NCBI RefSeq assembly: GCF_000382405.1
Contig: NZ_KB908276.1
Coordinates: 1-64,000, forward strand
DNA from: Mycobacterium sp. 141
GTDB taxonomy: Bacteria; Actinomycetota; Actinomycetes; Mycobacteriales; Mycobacteriaceae
Length of the DNA: 64,000 bases
Direction of reading: 5' to 3'
Shown here one piece after another: positions 1 through 8,899 of this stretch. Position numbers and translations under genes: made by a program. The notes under the pieces are model-generated. The model did no database searches. It was not told the DNA's origin and was given only the letters and a program-made list of their open reading frames with translations. Numbering within the stretch: position 1 is the first letter of the stretch; every line of letters begins with the position of its first letter.

Positions 1-67
1 GTGGTGTGCGACGTAGTCTGGGTTTCCGTTGTTTGGGTTGGTGGTGTGGATGGAAGGTGTTGGCAGG

Positions 68-817
68 GTGAAGGTGACGGTGTTGGGGGCGAGTGGTCTT
101 ATCGGGAGTCTGTTGGTTGATCTTTTGGTTCGGGAAGGCGAGGAGGTGGTGGGGGCGTCGCGGCGCTCGGGGGTGGATGTGTGTAGTGGGGTGGGGGTGG
201 CCAAGGCGGTGGCTGGTGCGCAGGTTTTGGTGGATGTGACGAATGCGTCGTCTTTTGATGATGAGGAGGTGATGGATTTTTTTGTGTCCTCGACCAGGAA
301 TGTGGTGGCGGCGGCGCGGGCGGCGGGGGTGGGTCATTATGTGGTGTTGTCGGTGGTGGGGGCTGATGGTTTGCCGGATAGTGGGTATTTGCGGGCGAAG
401 GTGGCTCAGGAGCGGATTGTTGTGGGTTCGGGGTTGCCGTTCACGATTGTGCGGGCGACGCAGTTTGGGGAGTTCGCGGGGGTGATTGTGGAGTCGATGG
501 TGGTGGAGTCTGATGCTGATGAGGATGGTGAGCATGATGTGCGGGTGCCGGATGCGTTGATTCAGCCGATTGCTGCTGATGAGGTGGCGGCGTTTTTGGC
601 GGAGGTGGCGATTTCGTCGCCGCGTAATCATGTGGTTGATATTGGGGGGCCGGAGAAGATTTCGTTTGCTCGGTTGGCTCGGGAGGTGTTGGCTGTGCGG
701 CATGATGATCAGCGGGTGGTGGTGGATCGGCAGGCGCGGTATTTTGGTGCGGCGTTGAAGAAGGACAGTTTGGTGACTGGGCCGGGAGCGATGATCGCCT
801 CGATCCCCTTCTGCTAA
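68..817 (+). CDS. NAD(P)-binding atypical SDR / NmrA-like protein, C-terminus probably altered
   Basis: The Rossmann glycine motif VLGASGLIG lies at the very N-terminus and the fold follows the NmrA/atypical SDR pattern of NAD(P)H-dependent sugar-nucleotide or quinone reductases; the substrate cannot be told. I start it at the GTG at 68 because the family starts a few residues before the first beta strand and GGAAGG lies about 10 bases upstream; an ATG at 29 is also in frame. Codon use is odd: TTG, GTG, GGG, GAT and GCG dominate and C is rare in third position, unlike every neighbour. The skew stops near 785 and the last dozen residues (VTGPGAMIASIPFC) do not look like the usual family ending. 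I infer a recombination junction that replaced the natural C-terminus. Family call is fairly sure, function is not. Confidence 0.65.
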   Translation: MKVTVLGASGLIGSLLVDLLVREGEEVVGASRRSGVDVCSGVGVAKAVAGAQVLVDVTNASSFDDEEVMDFFVSSTRNVVAAARAAGVGHYVVLSVVGADGLPDSGYLRAKVAQERIVVGSGLPFTIVRATQFGEFAGVIVESMVVESDADEDGEHDVRVPDALIQPIAADEVAAFLAEVAISSPRNHVVDIGGPEKISFARLAREVLAVRHDDQRVVVDRQARYFGAALKKDSLVTGPGAMIASIPFC

Positions 818-1068
818 CCAGTCCGCGACAGTGCCATCCTCACGCGCGGTGGCGGGATTCTCCATCTTCATCGACCCGAGTCGATCGCCCAAGTGAGTAG
901 CCTTGTTGCGCAACGGAATTGAGGCGAAGACCCTGTCGGCGATCTGGTTGTCGGTCACGAGTTGTTGGTAATGCGCCCTGGGCGAATCGGTGCCGGTCGA
1001 GCTCGCCGGTGACACGACAAGCCGGCAACATCGAGACGTTTTGTACCCCGAGACGATAGTCTTGCTCT
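818..1068. other. Intergenic stretch with possible gene remnant on the minus strand
   Basis: No convincing gene is seen. On the minus strand a long open stretch from about 1020 down to 786 reads like real protein (it includes LVTDNQIADRVF and KMENPATAREDG) but has no clear start and runs into the antisense of the preceding SDR gene. I could not assign it to a family. It may be the edge of a gene that was fused to or overwritten by the G/T-skewed SDR gene. Confidence 0.25.
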
Positions 1069-1521
1069 ATGTATACTGCGGGACCACCAGTGACCGTGCT
1101 CGGCGAAGACGAGTGCTGGAGCCTTCTGTCGAGCTTGTCGTTAGGCCGGTTCGTGACCTGCCTGGACGGGCAGCCCGAAATCTTCCCGGTCAACTTCGTC
1201 ACCCAACGTCCTACGGTGCTGTTCCGAACTGCCGAGGGCACCAAGCTCTTCGGCGCAGCGGCGGACTCTATCGTGGCTTTCGAGGCCGACTATCACGACG
1301 CCGCACTCACCTATGGCTGGAGTGTCGTCATCAAGGGCCGGGCACACGTGTTGTCGGGCAGCGCCGAAATCGACGAAGCTGAGCGGGCGCACCTCCGGCC
1401 GTGGACTCCGACGCAAAAGCTTCACTATGTGCGGGTGGAGGCTTCGGAGATCACTGGTCGTCGGTTCAAGTTCGGCCCAGAATCTGACCACGCAGTCGTC
1501 TACGACCGAAGCGGCACATGA
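1069..1521 (+). CDS. Pyridoxamine 5'-phosphate oxidase-like FMN-binding split-barrel protein
   Basis: A 150-residue protein with the start of the PPOX-like split barrel (SLSLGRFVTCLDGQPEIFPV) and the typical later strand with GWSVVIKGRA. Members are small cytoplasmic flavin- or F420-binding reductases, common in mycobacteria and often linked to redox or hypoxia stress; the substrate of this one is unknown. ATG at 1069 is used; a GTG seven codons later would also fit, and neither has a strong ribosome site. It stands alone, convergent with the kinase gene that follows. Confidence 0.7.
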   Translation: MYTAGPPVTVLGEDECWSLLSSLSLGRFVTCLDGQPEIFPVNFVTQRPTVLFRTAEGTKLFGAAADSIVAFEADYHDAALTYGWSVVIKGRAHVLSGSAEIDEAERAHLRPWTPTQKLHYVRVEASEITGRRFKFGPESDHAVVYDRSGT

Positions 1522-1663
1522 CCGCTGGTGTCGGCTCTCAGGTCTGCGCTGCTTGTTCGGCGCGCACCGAGCCTGTTGCCTGATCCGGGGATAGTGTCTG
1601 CGCGCAACGGCATCCCGGTCAGTATCTTTGCTGCACAAGGGATTCAGGTAGCACGATATCAGC

Positions 1664-4600
1664 TCACAGATCCGGACTGAGGCTGTCGTCCAGGAAAGAC
1701 GAGGGGACTGGCGCCCAGTCGGGTTTCCACCGGTTCGCCTGCAACTCGCGGCGTAACGTCGCGAGCAGTGCACGGACCGGTGGCCCCTCATCAAGGAGGA
1801 ACCGGACCATCCGGTGCTCGGCGCACACGGCCGCCGCCGCGGACAGCAGTTGCAGCGCCTCGGTGTCGTGGCCGGCAACCGCCAGGCACGTCACCAGGAG
1901 TCGCTTGGCTTGCAGCAGCGCCCTATCCCGTCCGCGTCCCTCCAACTTGTCTACCCATTCCCGCGCCCAGGTGATGGCCAGGTCGAGACGTTCTGGTTGA
2001 GTCTCGTTGAGCAGCAACCGAATAGCGGTGGCCTCCTCCAGCTGGAGGGTGACCTCGTCGATGCCGTCGACGGGATCGCGGCGAGCGGCGTGATCGATCC
2101 GCGGCGAAGCGGCCAGTCCGGCAGCGGCGGGTACGTGTAAGCGGACACGTTCGTGCTCGACAGCGGCGCGCAGGCGTCGCAGCGCCAGGGACTCGGCGAC
2201 CTGCGTCCCCTCATCGAGATACTGCGCCGCGGCAACGAGGTTACCGCGCAGAGCCTTGATCCGAGCGCCGGTCGTATAACGCGCGATCATGAAGTCAACA
2301 GTGCCGTTCTCGGCGCCAAGTTCTTGGCTCAGGTCGAGAAGTCGCTCGGCTTCGGCGATCTCGCCGCGCTCATACAGCAGATCCCCCAGTAGAGCGGAGG
2401 CGATGCGGGCGGTATAGGAGTGTTGATCTCCGGCGCTTATGGCCAACCGAAGACCCTCGCGGAAGAGGTCTTCGGCGGCGGTCATGTCGAGTTGCTCGGA
2501 GGCGGCGAGCCCGGCAAAGCGATAGCCGTACACCACCGAGAGTGGCCCGCGCGTGCGTGCGTGATAGGGCAGAGCCCATTGGTGGCGGCGACGTGCGGCG
2601 TCGAAATCGAACCGGAACAGACTGGCGAACACTGCGTCGTCAGCCGCACAGGAGACCACCCAGGCAGGCAACGTTTCCGGGCGCGACAGGCACTCGGCGA
2701 CAAGCTGTTCGACACCGTCGAGCTGATCGCTGATGACATGGATATCGGCCTGAATGATGTCGGCCTCTACCCGCAGATCGGCGAGTGCGGGGTCGTCACC
2801 CTGTTGCGCTGTGAGCAGGGTGCGCGCGCCACTCACGGCGGCCTGCGCGGGCACTGGGGAGACCGCCGCGTTGTTCGCCCAGGCGAGAGTGAGCTGCAGT
2901 CGTGGGCTCTGATTCACCCGCCGAAGCGGCAGTTTTGCCACCAGCCCGAGCAACGTGAACATCCGCCCTTGCTCAAGTAGCTCCATACCGTCGCGTTCGA
3001 CCAACTCGACAGCTCGTCCCGGATCATCTGCGGCCAAGGCGTGATCGACGGCTTCGCTGAGCATCCCGTGCTCGGCGAACCATGCGGACGCGGTGCCGTG
3101 AAGATCATCGATGCGGCCCGGTTGATCGCGGTCAAGGCGTTGCCGCAGATACTGTGCGAACAGATGGTGGTATTGAAACCACTGCCCCTCCTCGTCGAGC
3201 CGGCGAAGGAACAAATCGCGCTGTTCAACCTCTTCCAGCATGGCCTGCCCGCCTCGGGCGCCGATGAGCGCGGAGGCGAGTGAGCCGCAGATCCGTTCAG
3301 CCACCGATGTCGCCAACAAGAAGTCGAGTATCTTCGGGTCGAGGCCGTTCAGGACGTTCTCGGCCAAAAACTCCCCGACCGCACGATGGCGTCCCGACAT
3401 TTGCCCGATCAGGGTGTCCGGGTCTGACGATTCCCGCAGCGATAGCGACGCGAGCTGCAAGCCGGCAACCCAACCCTCGGTTGCCTCGGCCAGCCCGGCG
3501 ATCGCCGAATCCGCCAACGACAGACCGCCGCGCTCGACCAGAAACGCCCGCGCCTCATCGACGTCGAAACGCAGTGCGGCGGCGTCGATTTCGATGAGCT
3601 CGTCTCGCACACGCAGACGACCCAGCGGCAGACCGGCTTTCGTGCGACTGGTCACCATCACCTGTAGGTGATGGCAGCCGCTGTCGAGCATGAATTCCAT
3701 CGCCGCGATGGCCGCCGGATCGGAGACGAGGTGCCAGTCGTCGACGACCACCGCCACCGTCTCACCGCTCTGGTGGATTTCGTTGATCAGCGAGGTCAGC
3801 ACATACCGCTCGGCCTGATCGCCATGCTCCTCGAGCACCCGCCCCAGTTCACCGGCAAGGGTGGGTCTGACCTGGCGGATGGCCTCGATGAGATGAGTAA
3901 GGAACCACACCACGTTGTTGTCGTCGGTATCGATCGACAACCAGGCCACCGCTGCCCCTTGCTCGGCGAGCAGTGTGCTCCACTGTCCGGCCAACGTGGT
4001 TTTGCCGTACCCGGCCGGGCCATGGATGAGGGTCAGTTGCCGACCCGCCCCGCTACGCAGGGTCTCGATCAATCGGTCCCGGTCGATCAGTGGCCGCGAC
4101 GGGCTGGGTGGATGAAACCGGGTCAGTGGGACCGGCGGTGTGATCGAAATGGAGCGACGGGAGGTCAAAACTGGCGCGGCGCGCACCTCGGATCGCTGCG
4201 TATCGGACACGGTGGATCGCTGTGTATCGGACACGGTCGGTAGTGCCAGTTCGTCGACGATCAGCCCGCCGACGAGCTGTGCGTGCCGCAGCTGCTCCCC
4301 GAATGCCGCCGCCGTACTCGGTCGGTCTGGGGGATCGACGGCCATCGCCGCTGCGATGGCCGCCGAGACTTCGGCGGGGATATCTCCGCCGCGCAGGATC
4401 GGGGTCGGTTCGCTGGTGATCCTCAGGAACTGGGCGATCACCTGTTCGCCGTGGCGCCGCTCGAACGCGGCATGCCCGGTGATCGCGCAAAACAACGTCG
4501 CGCCCAGACCGTAGATATCGGAGGCAGCCGATGGTGACCGGCCCCCCAAGACCTCGGGGGCGGTGAAGGCGGGCGATCCGGTGATCACGCCGGTGCCCGT

Positions 4601-5134
4601 CTCATATCCGCCCGCCATCCGGGCGATGCCGAAATCGGTCAGCTGCGGCTGACCGTAATCGGTGAGCAGGATGTTCGCCGGTTTCACATCCCGGTGCAGG
4701 ATCCCTGCCTGGTGTGCAGTCTCGAGTGCTCCAGCCAGCTTGACGCCCAGCGACAGGGCTTCGGGCCAGCCGAGCGGACCATGCTCGCGGATCCGGGTGT
4801 CCAGCGAGCCCCGCGAGTGGTACTGCATGACGATGAATGGACGACCAGAAGTTGTTGTCCCGACGTGTAACACGTTGGTGATGTGTGGATGGCCCGATAG
4901 CCGGCCCATGGCTCGTTGTTCGCGCAGGAACCGTTCCACATTCTCTGTACCCAGATCAGCGAGGAGTACCTTGACCGCCACCGTCCGGTCCAGGGCTGGT
5001 TGCAGACAGCGGTAGACCACACCGAATCCGCCTCGCCCAATCTCGACCACTTGTTCGAAACCCGCGGCCTGCAACTCCTCGGGTATCCGCACCATCGGAT
5101 CGGGCTGGGTTGTCAGCGGATCGACTTCGGCCAT
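1664..5134 (-). CDS. pknK: Serine/threonine protein kinase PknK with MalT-like ATPase and TPR region
   Basis: A protein of 1156 residues close in size and layout to mycobacterial PknK, a cytosolic kinase that affects transcription and growth. The N-terminal Hanks kinase has the glycine loop GRGGFGVVY (33-41), lysine K55, the catalytic loop HRDVKPAN (147-154), DFG (167-169) and GSPAFTAPE. A linker with the tandem repeat TVSDTQRS follows, then a STAND/MalT-type NTPase with Walker A GPAGYGKTT (372-380) and a long helical TPR-like region to the end. I see no C-terminal LuxR helix-turn-helix. The start at 5134 is chosen because AGGAGG lies just upstream; an in-frame ATG 44 codons earlier adds sequence with no family likeness. 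Single-gene unit. Confidence 0.93.
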   Translation of the reverse strand: MAEVDPLTTQPDPMVRIPEELQAAGFEQVVEIGRGGFGVVYRCLQPALDRTVAVKVLLADLGTENVERFLREQRAMGRLSGHPHITNVLHVGTTTSGRPFIVMQYHSRGSLDTRIREHGPLGWPEALSLGVKLAGALETAHQAGILHRDVKPANILLTDYGQPQLTDFGIARMAGGYETGTGVITGSPAFTAPEVLGGRSPSAASDIYGLGATLFCAITGHAAFERRHGEQVIAQFLRITSEPTPILRGGDIPAEVSAAIAAAMAVDPPDRPSTAAAFGEQLRHAQLVGGLIVDELALPTVSDTQRSTVSDTQRSEVRAAPVLTSRRSISITPPVPLTRFHPPSPSRPLIDRDRLIETLRSGAGRQLTLIHGPAGYGKTTLAGQWSTLLAEQGAAVAWLSIDTDDNNVVWFLTHLIEAIRQVRPTLAGELGRVLEEHGDQAERYVLTSLINEIHQSGETVAVVVDDWHLVSDPAAIAAMEFMLDSGCHHLQVMVTSRTKAGLPLGRLRVRDELIEIDAAALRFDVDEARAFLVERGGLSLADSAIAGLAEATEGWVAGLQLASLSLRESSDPDTLIGQMSGRHRAVGEFLAENVLNGLDPKILDFLLATSVAERICGSLASALIGARGGQAMLEEVEQRDLFLRRLDEEGQWFQYHHLFAQYLRQRLDRDQPGRIDDLHGTASAWFAEHGMLSEAVDHALAADDPGRAVELVERDGMELLEQGRMFTLLGLVAKLPLRRVNQSPRLQLTLAWANNAAVSPVPAQAAVSGARTLLTAQQGDDPALADLRVEADIIQADIHVISDQLDGVEQLVAECLSRPETLPAWVVSCAADDAVFASLFRFDFDAARRRHQWALPYHARTRGPLSVVYGYRFAGLAASEQLDMTAAEDLFREGLRLAISAGDQHSYTARIASALLGDLLYERGEIAEAERLLDLSQELGAENGTVDFMIARYTTGARIKALRGNLVAAAQYLDEGTQVAESLALRRLRAAVEHERVRLHVPAAAGLAASPRIDHAARRDPVDGIDEVTLQLEEATAIRLLLNETQPERLDLAITWAREWVDKLEGRGRDRALLQAKRLLVTCLAVAGHDTEALQLLSAAAAVCAEHRMVRFLLDEGPPVRALLATLRRELQANRWKPDWAPVPSSFLDDSLSPDL

Positions 5135-5839
5135 CGCCGTCGCGCCTCCTTTCCGCCGTCCAATACCCGCCACAGTCCGCCGGACTTTGATCCCCGACCT
5201 GTGATGCAAGGATCCAGGCCGGACCGCCGAACACTGACCACGCGCATCATGCACCTGGTCGACCACCCATTATCGCCCAGTCGGCATCGCCCCACATGAT
5301 CTCTGGCAACTTCGGCCCGCACCGTAACCGACAGTCGACCGGTCCGTAGAAGGTTTCAATTAATCTGGTTGCTGGCACCGTCTGCGATCCGACGGAAGTG
5401 GACGCGGGTCTCTTCGGGAAACGTCTCATCTCGCACCGCCGAGCTTGGTGCGCGATGCGCTCGTGTGCGGCCGCGAGTCACATGCTGATCTCTTGGTACT
5501 GCTGGGAGCTGAACCGAGCGTCTGGGATGCGGCCGGTCGCCGCCGAAGCCCGCATAGTTGCCGGTCGCTACACACGGTGAACCCGTCCGTGGGATCTGTT
5601 ATGGCGCATAGTTTTTGGCCCAGCGCTATGGTGGCCCACGTTACGGCGTTCCGCCCCGAGGCTGTCTGGTGCGAGATTCAGAGTATGGATGAGAAGCTCT
5701 GACTGGGCGCCGCCGCGTTGCGCAGACATCGGGACACTTTGAGGGGCAGTGCCGAATGTCCATCAATACCTCGTAAAAGGCTGTCAGAGAATGCGTCGAC
5801 GAGCTCGCTCTGATGGCCGGTGACGACAAGCGCGATCGG
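5135..5839. other. Gene-poor stretch
   Basis: About 700 bases between the kinase start and the end of soxR. Short open frames exist on both strands, but none has a convincing ribosome site or family likeness. It should contain the pknK promoter near 5150-5350, which I could not place confidently. Confidence 0.4.
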
Positions 5840-6292
5840 CTAGGCGGGGGTGATGAGTCGCCGTGGGCCGGGGCCGTTCCGGGACAGCGCGTCGTCGGGG
5901 TTGACGATGCGGCAGGTGGCCAGTGAAAGGCACCCGCATCCGATGCATCCGGTGAGCTCCGATTCGAGATGCTCGATTTCGCGGCGGCGGGCTTCGAGCT
6001 GAGCGTGCCAGCGACGAGAGATGCCGGTCCAGTCAGACTTGCTGGGCATGCGGTTGTCGGGTAGGTCGCTCAGTACGGCCGCTACCTCGGCCAGAGTGAC
6101 GCCGAACCGTTGCGCGGCTTGGATGATGCTGATGCGACGCAGTACATGGCGTGGGTAGCGGCGCTGATTGCCGGAGGTGCGTGTCGAGGTGATGAGCCCT
6201 TGCTGTTCGTAGAACCGCACGGCGCTGGTGGCCATACCCGCGCGTTGGGCAACTTCTCCCACGGTGAGCAGCTCTGTTGGGTTGTGTGACAA
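5840..6292 (-). CDS. soxR: Redox-sensing MerR-family regulator SoxR
   Basis: A 150-residue MerR-family protein with an N-terminal winged helix (LLTVGEVAQRAGMATSAVRFYEQQ), a dimerisation helix and the SoxR-specific cluster CIGCGCLSLATC (Cys 116, 119, 121, 127), which holds a [2Fe-2S] centre. In actinobacteria SoxR answers mainly to redox-cycling compounds such as phenazines and quinones. I start it at the TTG at 6292, which gives the usual length and has GAGGAAGG just upstream; longer in-frame extensions have no family match. It is divergent from a PhzS-like monooxygenase, with a MerR-type promoter between them, so that gene is the likely target. Confidence 0.88.
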   Translation of the reverse strand: MSHNPTELLTVGEVAQRAGMATSAVRFYEQQGLITSTRTSGNQRRYPRHVLRRISIIQAAQRFGVTLAEVAAVLSDLPDNRMPSKSDWTGISRRWHAQLEARRREIEHLESELTGCIGCGCLSLATCRIVNPDDALSRNGPGPRRLITPA

Positions 6293-6308
6293 CGCCTTCC
6301 TCGTCCAC

Positions 6309-6339
6309 TTGACTTCAACTGAACTTGAAGTTTTAGCGT
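6309..6339 (+). promoter_or_regulatory. Predicted SoxR-controlled promoter with overlong spacer
   Basis: A -35 box TTGACT (6309-6314) and a -10 box TAGCGT (6334-6339) are separated by 19 bp, the spacing typical of promoters activated by MerR-family proteins. The spacer and -35 region carry the 18-bp inverted repeat CTTCAACTGAACTTGAAG (6313-6330) with perfect 6-bp arms, close to known SoxR boxes. The promoter points at the monooxygenase gene. Confidence 0.7.
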
Positions 6340-6458
6340 ACTGGATCGTGGACGAACGGATCTCGCTTTCCATCAAGTCCCTGATCGAACCTGTTGACAC
6401 CGATCCATGAGTGAACGCATCGCCCGACCCATCGGCCATTATCCGAAAGGATTCGTCC

Positions 6459-7640
6459 ATGACCGACAACGCGCCACCCGTTCTGATCGCCGGTGCCGGC
6501 ATCGGTGGCCTCACGACGCTGCTGACGTTACATGCCTGCGGGATCGACGCGATCGCGATTGACCGCGCGACCACCCTTGACGCTGTTGGGGTCGGTATCA
6601 ACCTGCAGCCGCACGCCGTGCGAGAACTGCACCGCCTCGGCCTTGGTGAGCGGCTCGGCGCCATCTCCATCGTTCCGCACGACCTCGAGTTCTACGATCC
6701 CCGCGGCGAGTTGCTCTGGCGTGAACCCTTGGGGATGTCCGGTGGATACAAGTATCCGCAATGTTCGGTGCACCGTGGAGACCTGCAAATGCTGCTGCTG
6801 GATGCGGTGACTGATCGCCTTGGTGAGCACGCCGTCATCGTCGACACTGCACTGGTCGGTGTCGACGACGTCGGCGACCATGTCCGCGTCACCACCAGCC
6901 AGGGCAATTCGTCGGCTGCGATGGTCGTGGGCGCCGACGGTATCCATTCCACGGTTCGCGCGCTCCTGCACCCACCAGAGGATGATCCGATCCTGCCATC
7001 AGGCACGCGGATGTACCGCGGTGCTACCCCGATGTCAGGGTTCCTCGACGGCGCCACCATGGTCATCGTCAAGACCGGTCACGGTGTGGAACTAGTGCTC
7101 TACCCCCTGGTCGGCGGGCTGATCAACTGGGTGCTGCTCGTCCCCGACGACCAGGACCCCGCCATGGGCCAAGCGGACTGGCAGCTACCGGTCGACCGCG
7201 ATTACCTCATTGCGCAGGTGCAGGGCTGGCGCTTGGACTGGTTGGATCCGGGGGCGTTGATCGGGTCAACCAACACCATCACCCCCTACGCGATGGTCGA
7301 CCGGGAACCGCTGACGTGGTGGGGCAGCGGACGCATCACCCTGCTCGGCGACGCCGCTCACCCCATGTATCCGGTCGGCGCCAACGGCGGCTCGCAAACC
7401 ATCGTCGATGCCGCCGTGCTCGCCCAATGCCTGGCCCACGACCCGGCCGACGGTGTACGCGACTACGAGCGCCGACGCATCCCTGCCACTGCCGACGTCG
7501 TGCGTGCCAACCGGGAACGCCACCACAGCGATCCCCACCACCAAAGCGAGGCCGCCGCCCGCTATCGCGCCCAAACGCGGGCCGACGCCGATGCTACGAC
7601 CACCGACGCACTCCATACTCCTGGCACAACAATCAATTAG
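6459..7640 (+). CDS. PhzS-like FAD-dependent aromatic monooxygenase
   Basis: A 393-residue class A flavoprotein monooxygenase. It shows the FAD motif LIAGAGIGGL at the N-terminus, the mid-protein GADGIHSTVR (DG motif) and the second FAD motif GDAAHPMYPVGANGGSQTI. The MYPVGANG signature resembles PhzS and related enzymes that hydroxylate phenazines or other aromatic rings using NAD(P)H and oxygen. The start at 6459 has GAAAGG 8 bases upstream; an earlier in-frame ATG at 6411 lies inside the leader. It follows the predicted SoxR promoter and is followed 26 bases later by a PPOX-fold gene on the same strand, so the two probably form one unit. I infer a role in detoxifying or degrading a redox-active aromatic compound. 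Confidence 0.85.
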   Translation: MTDNAPPVLIAGAGIGGLTTLLTLHACGIDAIAIDRATTLDAVGVGINLQPHAVRELHRLGLGERLGAISIVPHDLEFYDPRGELLWREPLGMSGGYKYPQCSVHRGDLQMLLLDAVTDRLGEHAVIVDTALVGVDDVGDHVRVTTSQGNSSAAMVVGADGIHSTVRALLHPPEDDPILPSGTRMYRGATPMSGFLDGATMVIVKTGHGVELVLYPLVGGLINWVLLVPDDQDPAMGQADWQLPVDRDYLIAQVQGWRLDWLDPGALIGSTNTITPYAMVDREPLTWWGSGRITLLGDAAHPMYPVGANGGSQTIVDAAVLAQCLAHDPADGVRDYERRRIPATADVVRANRERHHSDPHHQSEAAARYRAQTRADADATTTDALHTPGTTIN

Positions 7641-7666
7641 AAGGGCGAGTAAGGCAGGTGCCGACG

Positions 7667-8134
7667 ATGAAACCCTCCCAACTGACCACCCCGGAGTATG
7701 ACTTCCTGCTGCATCATCATGTCGCGGCCATGCTGACTGTCGGCGCCGACGGCCGACCCAAGGCCGCCAAAATGGAGCCGGCCCTGCTCGACGATCGACT
7801 GCTGGGCATCGGCCACCGCCACAAGGTCCGCACCCGTCGGCTACGCCGCGACCCGCGCGCCACCCTGTTCTACGACGCCCCCGGCCCGGCCTGGCTGGCG
7901 GTCGAGGCCACCGTCGACATCATCGACACCCCCGACACGCCGCGTCTCATCGTCGAGTTCATGCGTGTACGCCAACAGCGCCCCAGCGGCCCCCTGGCCT
8001 GGCACGGCGACAATGACACCGAAGTCGAACTCGACGACACCGACTTCATGAACACGGTGTCCGCCGAAGGCTGCATCCTCTACCACTTCAACATCGACAA
8101 TACTTACGGCAACCTGCCGGCTAACCGCTGCTAG
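7667..8134 (+). CDS. PPOX-class flavin/F420-binding protein
   Basis: A 155-residue split-barrel protein of the pyridoxamine-phosphate-oxidase class (VAAMLTVGADGRPKAAKMEPALLDDRLLG, cited in part: AAMLTVGADGRPKAAKM), similar to F420- or FMN-dependent reductases that are plentiful in mycobacteria. The ATG at 7667 has AAGGCAGG about 10 bases upstream; a GTG at 7658 is also in frame. It sits 26 bases after the PhzS-like monooxygenase, so it is probably co-transcribed under SoxR control and may act on the same redox-active compound or its product. Substrate not recognisable. Confidence 0.75.
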   Translation: MKPSQLTTPEYDFLLHHHVAAMLTVGADGRPKAAKMEPALLDDRLLGIGHRHKVRTRRLRRDPRATLFYDAPGPAWLAVEATVDIIDTPDTPRLIVEFMRVRQQRPSGPLAWHGDNDTEVELDDTDFMNTVSAEGCILYHFNIDNTYGNLPANRC

Positions 8135-8434
8135 CCGGGGTCGGTCCGATTAACGGTGTAAGTGGCATTTTCGGCTAGATCGTTTGGCCTCCCGGTATGC
8201 GGATCGAAGCGATGCCGACTAACCACGTCGTGCGAGTCGACCGGTGTTGTGGGCGAACACTTCCCGTGCACATCAGGTTGGAGAACTGATAGCGCGGCGT
8301 CACCGTGGTGGAATGGTTGCGCCGCACGATGTTCGGCACTGAACGATGAGTGGACAGGTCTAGAGGTTTGACCCCCGCCAGCGTATCTAGCCAGTACTCT
8401 GGGCGGTCAGGGTGATGTCGGAAAGGGGACCACT
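8135..8434. other. Gene-free stretch before dodecin
   Basis: Three hundred bases with no supported gene; only short frames without ribosome sites. The promoter of the dodecin gene is expected here, and GGAAAGGGGA (about 8418-8428) is its ribosome-binding site. Confidence 0.4.
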
Positions 8435-8653
8435 GTGAACGATCACGTCTACCGTGTCATCGAGGTCGTAGGAACTTCGTCGGACGGCATCGACGCGGCG
8501 ATCCGTAACGCCGTCGCACGCGCTTCGCAGACCGTGCGCGAACTGGACTGGTTCGAGGTGGAGCAGATCCGCGGGCACCTCGACGACGGCGCGGTCAAGC
8601 ACTTTCAAGTCACTATCAAGGTCGGATTCCGGTTGGAATCCGGCGGCGACTGA
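8435..8653 (+). CDS. Dodecin, flavin-binding storage protein
   Basis: A 72-residue protein with the dodecin pattern: VYRVIEVVGTSSDGIDAAI, the helix carrying RASQTVRELDWFEV and the last strand GAVKHFQVTIKVGFRL. Dodecins form 12-subunit hollow spheres that bind pairs of flavins and buffer free FMN or riboflavin; the conserved Trp in LDWFEV stacks on the flavin. GTG start with a strong purine-rich ribosome site. It stands alone in a neighbourhood rich in flavoproteins. Confidence 0.92.
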   Translation: MNDHVYRVIEVVGTSSDGIDAAIRNAVARASQTVRELDWFEVEQIRGHLDDGAVKHFQVTIKVGFRLESGGD

Positions 8654-8899
8654 ATTCGGGTTGACCGCTTGATCTCGGAGATCGTAGCGCCCTGAACGAG
8701 GGCCGGTTCATTCTTCACGGACTTGTTGCCACTCGCTCGATGGTTGGCGCGCCAACCGGTCCTGTCGTCTCGATATCGATTGCGGTGAAGGTCATCCCGG
8801 CCGCCGGATGCGGGGTGAGTCAGCTGTGAATCACCCGGGCCACGGTGCAGCGCGGTTAGGGTTGGTGGAGTAAGTGAATCGGTAGAGGGGGGTGCAGAG

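Noticed and set aside
4180..4240. Short tandem repeat inside pknK as a regulatory repeat
   Set aside because: It encodes a duplicated TVSDTQRS in the flexible kinase linker and keeps frame, so a simple coding duplication explains it.
5445..5702. 85-codon open frame upstream of soxR
   Set aside because: No ribosome site, no recognisable family, and the frame does not stand out in codon use.
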